Source of the DNA: JBFGFG01 sp041627475
GTDB lineage: Bacteria; Actinomycetota; Nitriliruptoria; Nitriliruptorales; Nitriliruptoraceae
DNA length: 9,193 nucleotides
Direction: 5' to 3'
NCBI GenBank assembly: GCA_041627475.1
Contig: JBFKQZ010000120.1
Span: forward strand, 1 to 9,193
Part shown: piece by piece, positions 1 to 5,437 of the stretch
How positions within the stretch are numbered: the first letter of the stretch is position 1
Layout of the letters: each line of letters begins with the position of its first letter
Made by a program: the position numbers and the translations under genes
The notes under the pieces: generated by a model
Databases searched by the model: none
What the model was told of the DNA's origin: nothing
The model's input: only the letters and a program-made list of their open reading frames with translations

Positions 1-46
1 CGGCCGCGAGGGCCGGGCTCGAGGGGTTGCCGCGTGGGCGGTCAGT

Positions 47-580
47 TCAGCCGAAGGTGCTCGGCGGCAGGATGACCGCGTCGATGACGTGGGCGATGCC
101 GTTGCTGGCGCTGAAGTCGACGGCGACGATGTTGGCACCCGCGATGGTCGCGCCCTCGACCGCGGCGAAGTCACCGTTGAGCATCGTGAAGCCGTCGGAG
201 GTCACGACGTCCATCGAGTGGTGGCGGCCCGTGGTCACGTGGTAGGCGAGGGTCGAGGGAAGGACCTCGCACAGGGCCTCCTCGTCGAGCGTGCCCAGCA
301 GCTGGAAGATCGGCTCGAACGCGGCGTTGGTCGGCGCGAAGACCGTGAACTGGCCCTTCTTGCCCGACAACGTTGCGGCGAACGAGGTGTCACACACGTC
401 GTCGGACAGCAGGACCGCGTCGATCAGGCTCGACAGGCCGGCGCCTGCGGCGAGCTCGACGAGGTTGTGGTCGCCGGGCGTCGCGGCCTCGGCCCAGCTG
501 GGCTTGGCGGCGTTGGCGGCGGGGACGGCGAGCGCGAGCGCGGCGACAGCCGCGACGGCGGTGGTGATGAAGCGGCGCAT
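47..580 (-). CDS. Secreted fasciclin (FAS1) domain protein
   Basis: The product is a 177-residue exported protein with a single FAS1 domain, a fold known for adhesion and protein or ligand binding at the cell surface. Residues 1-24 form a signal peptide: MRRF, then an Ala/Val/Leu stretch ending in an AANA-A cleavage-like site, with no lipobox cysteine. The FAS1 domain runs from about residue 39 to the end. It shows the H1 motif FTVFAPTNAAF (78-88), the YH pair (113-114) and the H2 motif NGIAHVIDAVILP (160-172). Cys63 and Cys104 could form a disulfide after export. The frame is open upstream to 688, but the ATG at 580 is preferred because it begins the signal peptide and has a GGGAGAG ribosome site 5-6 bases upstream. 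The gene is divergent from the alpha/beta hydrolase. Its ligand is unknown. The family call is secure; the role is inference. Confidence 0.93.
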   Translation of the reverse strand: MRRFITTAVAAVAALALAVPAANAAKPSWAEAATPGDHNLVELAAGAGLSSLIDAVLLSDDVCDTSFAATLSGKKGQFTVFAPTNAAFEPIFQLLGTLDEEALCEVLPSTLAYHVTTGRHHSMDVVTSDGFTMLNGDFAAVEGATIAGANIVAVDFSASNGIAHVIDAVILPPSTFG

Positions 581-651
581 GGTTCTCTCCCGGTGTCGTT
601 GTGCATGCGGCTGAGGGGACTTCGGCACACGCGCGACGCCCGGATCATCAA

Positions 652-661
652 TCTGTACAGA
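652..661. repeat. 10-bp palindrome in divergent promoter gap
   Basis: TCTGTACAGA is a perfect 10-bp palindrome. It sits in an AT-richer patch (about 640-670) within the 188-bp gap between the divergent FAS1 and hydrolase genes. It could be a regulator site or part of the FAS1 promoter. A 10-bp palindrome is common by chance, so the functional claim is weak. I see no convincing -35/-10 pair for FAS1. Confidence 0.25.
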
Positions 662-742
662 AACTACACAGCGTGGCGGCGCGGGCACCCGTGGTGCGAT
701 GCCCGGGCCTCGGCAGGTGATGGACTGCGGCGTGCGACGTAC

Positions 743-757
743 CTTCCGGACCGGAAG
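743..757 (+). promoter_or_regulatory. Inverted repeat overlapping hydrolase ribosome site
   Basis: CTTCCGG-A-CCGGAAG is a perfect 7-bp inverted repeat around one central base. Its right arm ends inside the AGAGGAG ribosome binding site (756-762) of the hydrolase gene, whose TTG start is at 769. In RNA, a CUUCC/GGAAG stem with a five-base loop would partly hide that site. As DNA it could be an operator just downstream of a TACCTT -10-like box at 740-745. The repeat is visible in the sequence; any regulatory role is inferred. Confidence 0.3.
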
Positions 758-768
758 AGGAGTCGCCG

Positions 769-1653
769 TTGAGCCGTCCGCCCCGCCGCATCGGTCCAGC
801 GACGCTGTCGGTCGCTGCCGTCACGGTCGGTGGTGCCGCACTTGCCGTCGATCGCGTCCGCCGACTCCAGGCGTGGCGGGCCGACCGGGCAGCGGCCGTG
901 CCGGAGCACCACGACCTGCCTGCCGAAGCCGTCACGCTGCGCTCGAAGGGTGACCTCGACCTCCACGCGTGGTGGGTGCCTGCAGCCCAGGGCGGGCTCG
1001 CGCCCACGGTGCTCGTCGTGCACGGCTTCGCGTCGCACGCCGGCGACATGCTGCCCCTGGGTGCGCTGCTCCACCACGAGGGCTTCCACGTCCTCCTGCT
1101 CGACCTGCGCGGCCACGGACGCAGCGAGCGGTCGGCCGAGCGCCCGCGTCCCCACATCCTGGCCGAGGACGTCCTGACCGCCGCGGAGTGGCTGCGAGCG
1201 CGCGAGGACGTCGGTCCGCTCGGCCTCGTCGGCCACTCGATGGGCGGGGCGGTCGCGATCTTCGCGGCGTCCGCTTCGGACGACTTCGACGCGGTCGTGT
1301 CGGTCGCGGGCATCGCCGACCCGACGCTCAGCCGGATCGGCTGGTGGCCTGCGGCCGTGAGCCGGCTGCTCATCCGCGCCGTCACGGCACGCGAGATGCT
1401 GGACGAGCCGCCGCGCTTCGCAGTCCACCGTGTTCCGGACGTCTCCGCACCACTGATGCTCATCCACGGCGATCGCGACCAGGTCGTCCCCATCGCGCAC
1501 GCCCATGCGCTGCACGCCGCCGCGCCCCACGCGGAGCTCGTCATCGTGCCGGGTGCCGGGCACGCGTCGGTCGAGGACTTCTCCCCGGCCCTGGTGCGCG
1601 CCGTCACGTTCCTGCGCGACGCCCTCGCGGCGGAGGGCCGGCTGCCCGCCTGA
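769..1653 (+). CDS. Alpha/beta hydrolase (serine hydrolase/lysophospholipase-like)
   Basis: The product is a 294-residue hydrolase of the alpha/beta fold, probably an esterase or lipase-type enzyme acting on acyl esters. The oxyanion-side HGF motif is at 85-87 and the DLRGHGRS loop at 112-119. The nucleophile elbow GHSMGG (155-160) places the catalytic serine at 157. The acid is probably Asp237 in HGDRDQVVP, and the histidine is His265 in GAGHA. The triad is therefore complete. The cap region (about 183-218) is short. An N-terminal hydrophobic stretch (about 11-27) followed by basic residues may be a membrane anchor or uncleaved signal. The TTG start at 769 is chosen because AGAGGAG lies six bases upstream and no better start precedes the first strand. 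The gene stands alone between the divergent FAS1 gene and the tRNA. Its substrate cannot be told from sequence. Confidence 0.93.
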   Translation: MSRPPRRIGPATLSVAAVTVGGAALAVDRVRRLQAWRADRAAAVPEHHDLPAEAVTLRSKGDLDLHAWWVPAAQGGLAPTVLVVHGFASHAGDMLPLGALLHHEGFHVLLLDLRGHGRSERSAERPRPHILAEDVLTAAEWLRAREDVGPLGLVGHSMGGAVAIFAASASDDFDAVVSVAGIADPTLSRIGWWPAAVSRLLIRAVTAREMLDEPPRFAVHRVPDVSAPLMLIHGDRDQVVPIAHAHALHAAAPHAELVIVPGAGHASVEDFSPALVRAVTFLRDALAAEGRLPA

Positions 1654-1673
1654 CGCACGCCGCCCCGCTCGGT

Positions 1674-1702
1674 TTGAGGTCATCTGGCCGGCTGGGTACC
1701 TT
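1674..1702 (+). promoter_or_regulatory. Promoter of the initiator tRNA gene
   Basis: TTGAGG at 1674-1679 and TACCTT at 1697-1702 are separated by exactly 17 bases. This is a good vegetative-sigma -35/-10 pair. Transcription would start around 1709, a few bases before the mature tRNA at 1715. The position, spacing and orientation all suit the tRNA. No experimental support is available. Confidence 0.55.
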
Positions 1703-1714
1703 CCGGCACATCGA

Positions 1715-1789
1715 CGCGGGGTGGAGCAGGCTGGTCAGCTCGCCGGGCTCATAACCCGGAGGTCGCAGGTTCAAATCCTGTCCCCGCTA
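1715..1789 (+). tRNA. Initiator tRNA-fMet (anticodon CAU)
   Basis: The 75-base cloverleaf folds completely. The acceptor stem 1715-1721 pairs with 1782-1788, and A1789 is the discriminator. The anticodon stem CCGGG/CCCGG (1743-1747 with 1755-1759) encloses loop CTCATAA, with anticodon CAT at 1750-1752. The T-stem 1765-1769 pairs with 1777-1781 around the loop TTCAAAT. Two hallmarks mark it as the initiator rather than an elongator: an unpaired first acceptor position (C1 opposite U72), and three consecutive G:C pairs at the base of the anticodon stem next to the loop. The 3' CCA is not encoded (CGA follows), so it must be added by the CCA-adding enzyme. A promoter lies upstream and a terminator seven bases downstream, so it is probably a single-gene transcript. 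Confidence 0.97.
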
Positions 1790-1795
1790 CGAAGA

Positions 1796-1830
1796 CAGAA
1801 CCCCCGCCACAGGCGGGGGTTCTGCCGTTT
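1796..1830 (+). terminator. Intrinsic terminator after tRNA-fMet
   Basis: A perfect 13-bp hairpin has arms at 1796-1808 and 1812-1824, a core of CCCCCGCC/GGCGGGGG and a three-base loop, ACA. It begins seven bases after the tRNA. Only a short T run (1828-1830) follows, as is usual in high-GC actinobacteria. The stem strength and placement make it a convincing tRNA terminator. Confidence 0.85.
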
Positions 1831-1883
1831 CTCGAGGTTCCGGGTCCGCGAGTCGCGCTCGCTGCGGGCGCCATTGACGGTCA

Positions 1884-1928
1884 ATGAGTAACGGATGAGT
1901 AACGGAATCCGGCCCGCTGCTGTTACTC
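1884..1928. repeat. 11-bp tandem repeat with inverted partial copy
   Basis: The unit ATGAGTAACGG occurs twice head to tail at 1884-1894 and 1895-1905. A reversed copy of its core, GTTACTC, lies at 1922-1928. All three are in the gap between the tRNA terminator and the oxygenase gene. They may be binding sites or the scar of a past insertion beside the tRNA. No integrase or second tRNA end is visible in the window. Confidence 0.45.
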
Positions 1929-1937
1929 AGCCTGCTC

Positions 1938-1967
1938 AGGCCGAGGCCGAGGCCGGGGCCGGGGGCG
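1938..1967. repeat. Hexanucleotide tract abutting a start codon
   Basis: Three exact AGGCCG units (1938-1955) are followed by two drifted units, GGGCCG and GGGGCG (1956-1967). The tract ends immediately before the GTG start of the oxygenase gene at 1968. It occupies the place of the ribosome binding site and supplies the only purine-rich stretch there. Change in repeat number would alter the leader without shifting a reading frame. Confidence 0.5.
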
Positions 1968-2987
1968 GTGGAGACCTCTACGGTGCGGTATCCGGACGAC
2001 ATGGAGACGGCGATCACGCGGGACCTGATCGGATCTGGGGAGCGTGCTCCTGACTTCGCCCTGCCGGGCATCGACCGTCAGGGCGCCTCGAGGTTCTACG
2101 GCTTGGTCGGGGGCGCACCTGCCGTGGTTGTGTTCTCGGGTGGCGACGGTGACACGGCACGAAGGCTCGCTGCGGAGTTGCGCCGCCGACTGCCGTCCCC
2201 CGAGCACCTCTACTTCGTCAGTGGCGACCCAGAGGAAACCGACGAGGCAGCCTTCGTTGACCCCACCGGCGGGGTCCACGGCGCGTACGGGATCGCCGCT
2301 AACGGGCCGCCCACCGCCCTCGTGCTCGACCGCAACGTCCGGGTGGCTGCGGTCGTGCAGCCGGCGGACCTCGAGACTGCCGCTTCCGTGTTGACGGCGA
2401 TCCAGAACCTGGCTGTCGAGGTCACGCACCGCCCCGCACCGCGGCATGCACCGGTGCTGCTGGTGCCCAGCGCGCTCGACGGGCCCTGGTGTGACCGACT
2501 GATCGAGGTGTGGCGCGCGGCCGCGCCGGTCGAGACCGGGGTGGAGACCACGGCCGACGGCCGGCGGGTGGAGGCACTGGACCGACTCCGCAAGCGCCGC
2601 CGTGACCACGTGGTCACCGACAGCGGTCTCCTCAAGGAGTTGACGTCGCACGTGGGCCGGCGCGTCATTCCAGAGGTCAGAAAGGCGTTCGGCTTCGCGG
2701 CCACCCGATTCGAGGGCTTCAAGCTCGGGTGCTACACGGCTGCCGACGCCGGCTTCTTCGATGCTCACCGCGACAACCTCAGCGAGCAGACCAGCCATCG
2801 CAAGTTCGCGCTCAGCCTCAACCTCAACGAGGACTACCAGGGCGGTGAGCTGAGCTTCCCCGAGTACGGCGGTCAGCGCTACCGGCCCGACCGGGGGGAA
2901 GCTCTCGTGTTCTCCGGTGCGCACCTGCACCAGGTCCACCCCGTCAGCGAGGGCCGGCGGTTCGTGCTGTTGTCGTTCCTCTTCTAG
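1968..2987 (+). CDS. Redoxin-like / 2OG-Fe(II) oxygenase fusion (P4H-type)
   Basis: The 339-residue protein has two parts. Residues about 20-150 resemble a peroxiredoxin/thioredoxin fold: GERAPDFALPG at 24-34, VVVF at 53-56, and a PPTALVLDRN segment at 114-123. The peroxidatic cysteine is missing, and the region that should hold it reads FSGGDGD. Residues about 160-339 are a prolyl-4-hydroxylase-type 2-oxoglutarate dioxygenase. The Fe ligands are probably His267 and Asp269 (AHRDN) and His321 (HQVHPV), and Arg331 should bind 2-oxoglutarate. GGELSFPEYG (292-301) is the usual following strand. I recall this two-part layout from other bacteria, but the substrate is not known to me. The GTG at 1968 is the first possible start, since an in-frame stop lies at 1896. 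The ATG at 2001 is an alternative that keeps both domains, and neither has a strong ribosome site. Confidence 0.88.
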   Translation: METSTVRYPDDMETAITRDLIGSGERAPDFALPGIDRQGASRFYGLVGGAPAVVVFSGGDGDTARRLAAELRRRLPSPEHLYFVSGDPEETDEAAFVDPTGGVHGAYGIAANGPPTALVLDRNVRVAAVVQPADLETAASVLTAIQNLAVEVTHRPAPRHAPVLLVPSALDGPWCDRLIEVWRAAAPVETGVETTADGRRVEALDRLRKRRRDHVVTDSGLLKELTSHVGRRVIPEVRKAFGFAATRFEGFKLGCYTAADAGFFDAHRDNLSEQTSHRKFALSLNLNEDYQGGELSFPEYGGQRYRPDRGEALVFSGAHLHQVHPVSEGRRFVLLSFLF

Positions 2988-3086
2988 GCGGCCGCTGCGG
3001 TGCGGTTTGGCCGGGGACACGGGTACTCCAACCCTGTGCGTGCAGCGCGAGTTCGACGTCGACGTGCCTCCGGGAAGCTCACGGCG

Positions 3087-3247
3087 TCACCTCGGAGGGC
3101 CGGCGCGCCCTCGAAGGTCCCGCGAACGCCGTGCTGGTCTCAACCCGAGCGACTTGGCGTGCGCCACGGCTTCATCGACCGTGGGGACGGTGTGCCCGTC
3201 GGCTGACCCACCAGGATCTCGCTGCCGTTCTGCCGAGCCACGCTCAC
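3087..3247 (-). pseudogene. Frameshifted small ORF coupled to the MarR gene
   Basis: A GTG at 3247 overlaps the MarR TGA as GTGA, the usual layout of translational coupling. It opens a frame reading MSVARQNGSEILVG, which then becomes unlikely sequence and stops at 3140 (35 residues). One frame over, from about 3204, the reading ADGHTVPTVDEAVAHAKSLG continues and ends with a TGA at 3087-3089. Both segments have G or C at nearly every third codon position. Together they read like one protein of about 53 residues with a base lost near 3202-3207. I do not recognise the family. It may be a decayed gene, a sequencing error or a chance frame; the second frame is also open further upstream but has no start codon there. 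Confidence 0.33.
3090..3117. terminator. Possible bidirectional terminator hairpin
   Basis: GAGGGC (3095-3100) and GCCCTC (3107-3112) form a perfect 6-bp stem with a six-base loop. It is extended by CCT/AGG (3090-3092 with 3115-3117) across a small internal loop. It lies between the converging oxygenase and MarR/small-ORF transcripts, 100 bases past the oxygenase stop. No T run follows on either strand, so the call is tentative. The remainder of the 2988-3243 gap, apart from the small ORF, shows nothing I can name. Confidence 0.3.
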
Positions 3248-3771
3248 GTGAGCTGCTGCTGGGCGGCGAGGATCTTGGTGGTGATGTCGGCGAGCTGGGT
3301 GATCTCCTGCTCGGTCAGCACCGAGTAGAGGTGCCGATCGAGGTCGTGGAGGTGTCGGTCCCTGGCTGCTCGGTACTTCTGCAGGCCGCGGGGGGTGAGT
3401 GCCACGGTGACGGCACGCCGGTCGGCGGGGTCGATGGTCCGGCGAACGAACCCGTCGTCCTCGAGGCTCTTGACCACCCGCGAGACGCGGCTCTGGCTCA
3501 GGGGAGTGCGGCGACGGAGCTCGAGCATCGGCATGGTCTGGTCGGTCGAGAAGACCGCCAGGAACAGGAGCACCTCGTACTCGTGCAGGGAGATGCCGTA
3601 CTCGTCCTGCAGTGAACGGTCCAGCGCCCGGAAGACGGCGTCGCCGGCGCGGACCAACCCGAGGAACGCGTCGGCGTACACGCGGCCCAACAGCTCGGCC
3701 CCGTCCTGGCCCGCGTCGAGGCGGGGCGGCGACGCGTCCTCGTGTTCGACCTGTGGCCCTGGCGGTGTCAT
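3244..3771 (-). CDS. MarR-family transcriptional regulator
   Basis: This is a 175-residue winged-helix regulator. MarR proteins bind DNA as dimers and usually release it when a small phenolic or toxic ligand binds. Residues 1-25 are a variable tail. A dimerisation helix covers about 28-56. The recognition helix lies in LSQSRVSRVVKSLEDDGFV (91-109), and the wing carries the family's DPADRRAVTVALT segment (114-126), including DRR at 117-119. C-terminal helices (about 130-175) complete the dimer interface. The ATG at 3771 gives the usual family length with a slightly long N-terminus; no strong ribosome site precedes it. The gene is divergent from the VOC-Gfo operon, with two inverted repeats in the 99-bp gap. 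Control of that operon and of itself is therefore the obvious inference. Confidence 0.95.
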   Translation of the reverse strand: MTPPGPQVEHEDASPPRLDAGQDGAELLGRVYADAFLGLVRAGDAVFRALDRSLQDEYGISLHEYEVLLFLAVFSTDQTMPMLELRRRTPLSQSRVSRVVKSLEDDGFVRRTIDPADRRAVTVALTPRGLQKYRAARDRHLHDLDRHLYSVLTEQEITQLADITTKILAAQQQLT

Positions 3772-3789
3772 GGGCGGAGCCTATCGCAC

Positions 3790-3819
3790 TTGTATGCTCA
3801 AGCATAGATAGTGTATGCT
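3790..3819 (+). promoter_or_regulatory. Probable promoter of the VOC-Gfo operon
   Basis: TTGTAT at 3790-3795 and TATGCT at 3814-3819 are 18 bases apart and resemble -35 and -10 boxes. Transcription would start near 3826, leaving a leader of about 45 bases before the ATG at 3871. Both boxes overlap the inverted repeats at 3793-3806 and 3814-3827. A repressor bound there would block RNA polymerase. Confidence 0.5.
3793..3806. promoter_or_regulatory. MarR operator candidate O1
   Basis: TATGCTCAAGCATA is a perfect 6+6 inverted repeat around two bases. It shares the form TATGC-N4-GCATA with the second site, and the two centres are 21 bp apart, two helical turns. It overlaps the likely -35 box of the VOC promoter. 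A site of this size, next to a divergent marR-type gene, is typical of such operators. Confidence 0.65.
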
Positions 3820-3827
3820 TTCGCATA
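3814..3827. promoter_or_regulatory. MarR operator candidate O2
   Basis: TATGCTTTCGCATA has arms TATGC/GCATA. With one further flanking pair (G3813/C3828) it makes a 16-bp inverted repeat. It covers the likely -10 box and start region of the VOC promoter, on the same helix face as O1. Confidence 0.65.
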
Positions 3828-3870
3828 CGTCTACGCGACCACCCGCACCGACGCGAGGTTGGAGGCAGGC

Positions 3871-4272
3871 ATGAAGCCACAGTTGAACCACCTCATCGTG
3901 TGGTCACGGGATCGCCGTGCGGCCGCGGAGTTCTTCGCCGACCTCACCGGCATGGGGCCCACGTCGGAGTACGGCCACTTCACACAGGTCGAGACGGGCA
4001 ACGGCGTCGCGCTGGACTTCGCCGACACCAACGGCGAGCCCGCTGGCCTGCACCTCGCGTTCCTGGTGACCGAGCGGCAGTTCGACGAGATCTTCGCGCG
4101 CATCGTCGACCGAGAGATCCCGTACTGGGCGGATCCGATGCGCTCGCGCCCGGGCCAGATCAACCATCATGACGGTGGGCGGGGCGTGTACTTCGCCGAC
4201 CCGTACACCAACGTCGGCTGGGAGTGCATCACTCGCCCGTACGGCTCGGGCCCCACGAAGGCGCAAGCGTGA
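3871..4272 (+). CDS. VOC (glyoxalase/dioxygenase-fold) family protein
   Basis: This is a 133-residue single-module-pair protein of the vicinal oxygen chelate superfamily, which includes glyoxalase I, extradiol dioxygenases and fosfomycin-resistance enzymes. Candidate metal ligands sit at the expected places: His7 in LNHLIVWSRD, His61 in HLAFLV, and Glu118 in NVGWECITRP, after the GRGVYFADP strand (103-111). Two beta-alpha-beta-beta-beta modules fit the length, and a dimer is likely. The ATG at 3871 has GGAGG at 3861-3865. An upstream in-frame GTG at 3811 is rejected because it lies in the operator region before the expected transcription start. The gene is the first of a probable two-gene operon under the divergent MarR regulator. 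The substrate is not evident; a dioxygenase or a lyase acting on a small hydroxy or keto compound are both possible. Confidence 0.9.
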   Translation: MKPQLNHLIVWSRDRRAAAEFFADLTGMGPTSEYGHFTQVETGNGVALDFADTNGEPAGLHLAFLVTERQFDEIFARIVDREIPYWADPMRSRPGQINHHDGGRGVYFADPYTNVGWECITRPYGSGPTKAQA

Positions 4273-4299
4273 ACGCCGGAGGCAGGGAGAGGAGAGATC

Positions 4300-5406
4300 G
4301 TGGCTGACGCGTTGCGAGTCGGGCTGGTCGGTGCAAATGCCGACGGCCGAGGGTGGGGCGCGATGACCCACCTGCCGGCGATCCAGGCACTACCGAACGT
4401 CGAGTTGGCGGCCCTGTGCACGAGCCGCCCCGAATCCGCCGCCCAGGCGGAGCAGGCCTACGGCATCCGCACCTTCCACGACGTCCGCGAGCTGGCCGCC
4501 CAACCCGACATCGACCTCATCGCCGCCGTCGTCCGCGTGCCACGCCACCGCGACGTCGTGATCCCCGCCCTCGAGGCCGGCAAGAACGTGTTCTGCGAAT
4601 GGCCGCTCGGCGTCGATCATGCCGAGGCGCGCGAGATGGCCGATCTCGCCCGCTCGACCGGCGTCGTCACCGGTGTGGGCCTGCAGGGGCGCCACGACCC
4701 GGCGCTGACCCACGTCAAGCAGCTTCATGAAGACGGCTGGCTCGGCGACGTGCTGTCCGTCCGCCTGACGATGGTCAGTGGTGGAGCCGGGCGCAGCGAT
4801 TCGAGATCGGCGTGGATGGGAGACGCCAGCAACGCGGCCAACCCGCTGACCATCGTGGCGGGCCACTGCCTGGACCACCTCGCCTACTGCCTCGGACCCA
4901 TCGCGGAGGTCGCAGCACGGGTGACGACGCAGGTGCCCGAGTGGCACCTCGCCGACACGGGCGAGACGATCAGCGTCGATGCTCCCGACAGCGTGGTGGT
5001 GGCGGGCACGCTGGTCGGCGGCGCCGAGCTCTCCTTCCACATGGCGTCGGTGCCGCACAACGGCACGGGATGGCGGATGGCCGTGCACGGCACCCGGGGC
5101 ACGCTCGTGGCGACCACTGGGGGACTGCCCCAGATCGCCCCGATCCGCCTGCGTGGTGCGCTGGGGGAGGCACCCCTCGCGGATCTGCCGATACCCGCGC
5201 ACCCCGGGGACGGGTCGACGGCCATGCCCGCGGGGCCAGCCGCCAACGTCGCCCGGACGTACCACCGGATGGCCGAGGCGCTGCGGACGAACGCCCCGTA
5301 CGACCCCGGCTTCGACGAGGCGACTGCCCTCCACGGCCTCCTCGACGCCCTGCAACGGTCCTCCACGGAGGGACGCGCGATCAGCATCGCCCCTCGACGG
5401 GCGTGA
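4300..5406 (+). CDS. Gfo/Idh/MocA-family oxidoreductase
   Basis: The 368-residue protein is of the NAD(P)-dependent sugar/inositol-type dehydrogenase family. The Rossmann dinucleotide-binding start is GLVGANADGRGWG (8-20), a long variant of the usual GxGxxG. The family's EKP motif is replaced by EWP at 100-102 (FCEWPLG), so the usual lysine is missing. EW variants occur in the Gal80-like branch, as I recall, some members of which bind the cofactor without known catalysis. A C-terminal alpha/beta domain follows, with AGHCLDH at 187-193 near the expected active-site histidine. The GTG at 4300 has GGGAGAGGAG just upstream. It starts 27 bases after the VOC stop and is probably co-transcribed. It may oxidise a sugar-like or cyclic hydroxy compound, or act as a sensor; sequence does not decide. 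Confidence 0.92.
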   Translation: MADALRVGLVGANADGRGWGAMTHLPAIQALPNVELAALCTSRPESAAQAEQAYGIRTFHDVRELAAQPDIDLIAAVVRVPRHRDVVIPALEAGKNVFCEWPLGVDHAEAREMADLARSTGVVTGVGLQGRHDPALTHVKQLHEDGWLGDVLSVRLTMVSGGAGRSDSRSAWMGDASNAANPLTIVAGHCLDHLAYCLGPIAEVAARVTTQVPEWHLADTGETISVDAPDSVVVAGTLVGGAELSFHMASVPHNGTGWRMAVHGTRGTLVATTGGLPQIAPIRLRGALGEAPLADLPIPAHPGDGSTAMPAGPAANVARTYHRMAEALRTNAPYDPGFDEATALHGLLDALQRSSTEGRAISIAPRRA

Positions 5407-5427
5407 TCGACCGGCGTGTGCGGTCGA
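5407..5427. terminator. Possible terminator between converging genes
   Basis: TCGACCG (5407-5413) and CGGTCGA (5421-5427) form a perfect 7-bp stem with a seven-base loop, directly after the Gfo stop codon. A second small hairpin, GCCGC/GCGGC (5431-5435 with 5441-5445), overlaps the HIT stop. The 31-bp gap between converging genes suits a shared terminator, but no T run follows. Confidence 0.4.
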
Positions 5428-5437
5428 CGTGCCGCTG

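Noticed and set aside
1..46. Possible gene end or terminator left of the FAS1 gene
   Set aside because: The 46 bases show no clear hairpin and no frame that can be judged.
581..688. Longer N-terminus of the FAS1 protein
   Set aside because: The added residues precede the signal peptide and cross the divergent promoter gap. The ATG at 580 has its own ribosome site.
664..1683. Long open frames on the minus strand opposite the alpha/beta hydrolase
   Set aside because: They are antisense shadows typical of high-GC DNA, with Arg/Ala-rich sequence and no recognisable motif. The plus strand carries a complete catalytic triad.
1760..1792. tRNA-fMet 3' end as an active integration site
   Set aside because: I found no second copy of the tRNA end and no integrase gene in the window.
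1923..3020. 365-codon minus-strand frame opposite the oxygenase gene
   Set aside because: It shows no family motif and is antisense to a gene with full oxygenase signatures.
3000..3206. 68-codon plus-strand frame after the oxygenase gene
   Set aside because: It is Arg-rich and without motif. The minus strand in the same place looks more coding-like.
3811..3870. Extended start of the VOC gene at the in-frame GTG at 3811
   Set aside because: It would begin inside the operator/promoter region and before the likely transcription start. The ATG at 3871 has a good ribosome site, and the VOC fold starts there.
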